This document shows, one piece after another, positions 4,779 through 5,435 of a DNA stretch of 5,435 bases. The DNA is from Actinomycetes bacterium. GTDB lineage: Bacteria; Actinomycetota; Acidimicrobiia; Acidimicrobiales; RAAP-2. The translations under genes and the position numbers were made by a program. Location of the stretch: contig JAJYPU010000131.1 in assembly GCA_021795095.1 (NCBI GenBank), positions 1-5,435 of the forward strand. Direction: 5' to 3'. Numbering within the stretch: position 1 is the first letter of the stretch; every line of letters starts with the position of its first letter. The notes under the pieces are model-generated. The model ran no database searches. It saw nothing but the letters and a program-made list of their open reading frames with translations, and was not told where the DNA came from.

Positions 4779-5435
4779 GTGACCGACCAGCAGCTCGACC
4801 AGTCCCGCCTCGGCGGCTTCACCTACGACCCGGCGCCCGAATCGGCCTCGATCGCCCGCCTCGCTGATGCCTACGGCCTCTTCATCGACGGCGCCTTTAG
4901 CGACCCGGGCGCCCACGAGCAGTTCGAGACGCTCAACCCGGCGACGGCCCGCCCGCTCGCGACGGTCGCCCACGGCTCAAGCGAGGACGTGGACCGGGCC
5001 GTGGCCGCCGCGCGACGGGCCTTTCCCGCGTGGTCCACGACCCCGGGCAGCGTTCGCGCGAAGTACCTCTACCGCATCGCGCGGCTCATCCAAGAGCGCG
5101 CCCGCGAGCTCGCCGTCGTCGAGACCCTCGACAACGGCAAGCCGATCCGCGAGACCCGCGACATCGACGTGCCCCTCGCTGCGGCCTACTTCTTCTACTA
5201 CGCCGGCTGGGCCGACAAGCTCGACTACGCGGGATTTGGACCGTCGCCCCAGCCGCTCGGCGTCGCCGGCCAGATCATCCCGTGGAACTTCCCGCTCTTG
5301 ATGGCGGCCTGGAAGCTCGCCCCGGCGCTCGCGGCCGGCAACACCTGTGTGCTCAAGCCCGCCGAGACCACGCCGCTCAGTGCGCTCATGCTCGCTGACA
5401 TCCTCACCCAGGCCGAGCTGCCCGCCGGGGTGGTG
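4779..5435 (+). CDS. Aldehyde dehydrogenase family protein, 3' end beyond the window
   Basis: This is an NAD(P)-dependent aldehyde dehydrogenase of which the first 219 codons are visible; the open frame continues past the right edge. Recognisable parts are AYGLFIDGAF (31-40), TLNPATARPLATVAHGSSED (51-70), LDNGKPIRETRDID (117-130) and the coenzyme-domain motif IIPWNFP (166-172), whose N170 is the conserved oxyanion asparagine. KPAETTPLSAL (193-203) follows, with K193 and E196 in the cofactor site. The catalytic cysteine and general-base glutamate would lie downstream and cannot be checked. A leading stretch of about 30 residues precedes the usual family start. The GTG begins one base after the deoC stop, so the two are almost certainly co-transcribed. 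The aldehyde produced by DeoC is the natural candidate substrate, though that is inferred from position only. Confidence 0.92.
   Translation, partial: MTDQQLDQSRLGGFTYDPAPESASIARLADAYGLFIDGAFSDPGAHEQFETLNPATARPLATVAHGSSEDVDRAVAAARRAFPAWSTTPGSVRAKYLYRIARLIQERARELAVVETLDNGKPIRETRDIDVPLAAAYFFYYAGWADKLDYAGFGPSPQPLGVAGQIIPWNFPLLMAAWKLAPALAAGNTCVLKPAETTPLSALMLADILTQAELPAGVV

Overview
This is a high-GC window (about 70% by eye, not counted) with tightly packed genes, strong G/C third-position bias and several GTG starts. The gene content (a BioY biotin permease, a dTDP-rhamnose set and a long 'human-type' deoxyribose-phosphate aldolase next to an aldehyde dehydrogenase) fits a high-GC actinobacterium, possibly of the Acidimicrobiia type. 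That placement is inference from composition, gene content and promoter style, not from a marker gene.

Layout from left to right. The left edge holds what may be the first seven codons of a leftward gene. A rightward crotonase-fold gene (76-741) resembles delta3,delta2-enoyl-CoA isomerase. It meets a leftward bioY (738-1322) tail to tail, and the two stop codons overlap within a single CTAG. Upstream of bioY and pointing the same way is rmlA (1382-2185), glucose-1-phosphate thymidylyltransferase. It is divergent from rmlB (2214-3188, dTDP-glucose 4,6-dehydratase), which overlaps rmlC (3185-3751, dTDP-4-keto-6-deoxyglucose epimerase) by a GTGA junction. A short gap leads to deoC (3788-4777). 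One base after it begins an aldehyde dehydrogenase (4779 onward) that is cut by the right edge.

Two functional modules are visible. RmlA, RmlB and RmlC carry glucose-1-phosphate to dTDP-4-keto-L-rhamnose; the final reductase RmlD is not in the window. DeoC splits 2-deoxyribose-5-phosphate into glyceraldehyde-3-phosphate and acetaldehyde, and the adjacent dehydrogenase is a plausible consumer of the aldehyde. The isomerase (fatty acyl-CoA metabolism) and BioY (biotin uptake) look like independent housekeeping genes.

Every long coding region belongs to a known family, and I found no previously undescribed system. The most interesting signals are regulatory. TANNNT boxes recur 6-7 nt before start codons, which suggests leaderless transcripts. 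The rmlA and rmlB promoters appear to share one overlapping -10 element. A perfect 16-bp palindrome sits immediately upstream of the putative bioY -10 box. No tRNA, rRNA, CRISPR array, mobile element or long repeat was seen, and no gap between genes exceeds 100 bases.
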